DNA of 7,235 nucleotides from an uncultured Kangiella sp. (GTDB lineage: Bacteria; Pseudomonadota; Gammaproteobacteria; Enterobacterales; DSM-103792). The position numbers were made by a program, and so were the translations under genes. Below, piece by piece: positions 7,069-7,235 of the stretch. Location of the stretch: the NCBI GenBank assembly GCA_946480585.1, contig CAMLKQ010000113.1:1-7235 (forward strand), written 5' to 3'. Numbering within the stretch: position 1 is the stretch's first letter; every line of letters begins with the position of its first letter. The notes under the pieces were generated by a model, which had not been told where the DNA came from, searched no databases, and worked only from the letters and a program-made list of their open reading frames with translations.

Positions 7069-7235
7069 TCAGCGCTCGATCGGCTTGTACTTGAGCCGGT
7101 GCGGCTGATCGGCTTCGACGCCGAGCCGGCGCTTCTTGTCCGCTTCGTAGTCGGCGTAGTTGCCTTCGAACCAGACCACCTGCGAATCGCCTTCGAACGC
7201 GAGGATGTGGGTCGCGACGCGGTCGAGGAACCAGC
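7069..7235 (-). CDS. ettA: Energy-dependent translational throttle protein EttA (C-terminal fragment, cut by window edge)
   Basis: Only the last 54 codons and the stop (TCA on the + strand at 7069-7071) are in the window. Reading the minus strand gives [15 protein letters not shown], the segment directly after the switch histidine of the second ABC domain. [17 protein letters not shown] then [13 protein letters not shown] follow. This tail matches EttA among ABC-F ATPases, where ADQPHR.KY is typical, and differs from Uup or YheS tails. EttA binds the ribosomal E site and gates entry into elongation according to ADP/ATP level. It is convergent with the + strand genes and shares their terminator at 7017-7052. 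Its promoter and catalytic motifs are beyond the window. Confidence 0.93.
   Translation of the reverse strand, partial: WFLDRVATHILAFEGDSQVVWFEGNYADYEADKKRRLGVEADQPHRLKYKPIER

Overview
The window is a stretch of ordinary gammaproteobacterial core chromosome with high G+C and long gene-dense reading frames. The order miaB - phoH-like (ybeZ) - ybeY - corC (ybeX) - lnt on the + strand is the well-known gammaproteobacterial cluster. Every protein in it carries the expected family motifs. The species cannot be fixed from this sequence alone. No mobile element, CRISPR array, tRNA or rRNA was seen.

Layout: 1-858 is the 3' part of miaB (tRNA ms2i6A methylthiotransferase), cut by the window edge just before the last cysteine of its radical-SAM cluster motif. 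Next come the PhoH-like ATPase (855-1904, TTG start overlapping the miaB stop), ybeY (1901-2392, GTG start overlapping the previous stop) and corC (2402-3268). These four genes look translationally coupled. A 109-bp gap rich in dyad symmetry (3269-3377) separates corC from lnt (3378-4973). htpX follows (5014-5895), with its own strong ribosome binding site and a sigma32-like promoter lying inside the end of lnt. An intrinsic terminator (5923-5950) closes this unit.

Downstream are two small exported proteins: a YceK/YidQ-type lipoprotein (5985-6263), and an unrecognised secreted protein with four cysteines (6498-6953) preceded by a 234-bp gap containing small repeats. A long perfect hairpin (7017-7052) acts as a shared terminator facing the convergent 3' end of ettA (7069-7235, minus strand).

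Taken together, the genes deal with translation fidelity and ribosome maturation (miaB, ybeY and its PhoH-like partner, ettA) and with envelope upkeep (corC, lnt, htpX, the lipoprotein). The lipoprotein at 5985 would itself be a substrate of Lnt. No convincing novel multi-gene system is present. The points most worth a second look are the candidate heat-shock promoter of htpX, the dyad-rich corC-lnt gap, and the uncharacterised four-cysteine secreted protein with its repeat-bearing leader.
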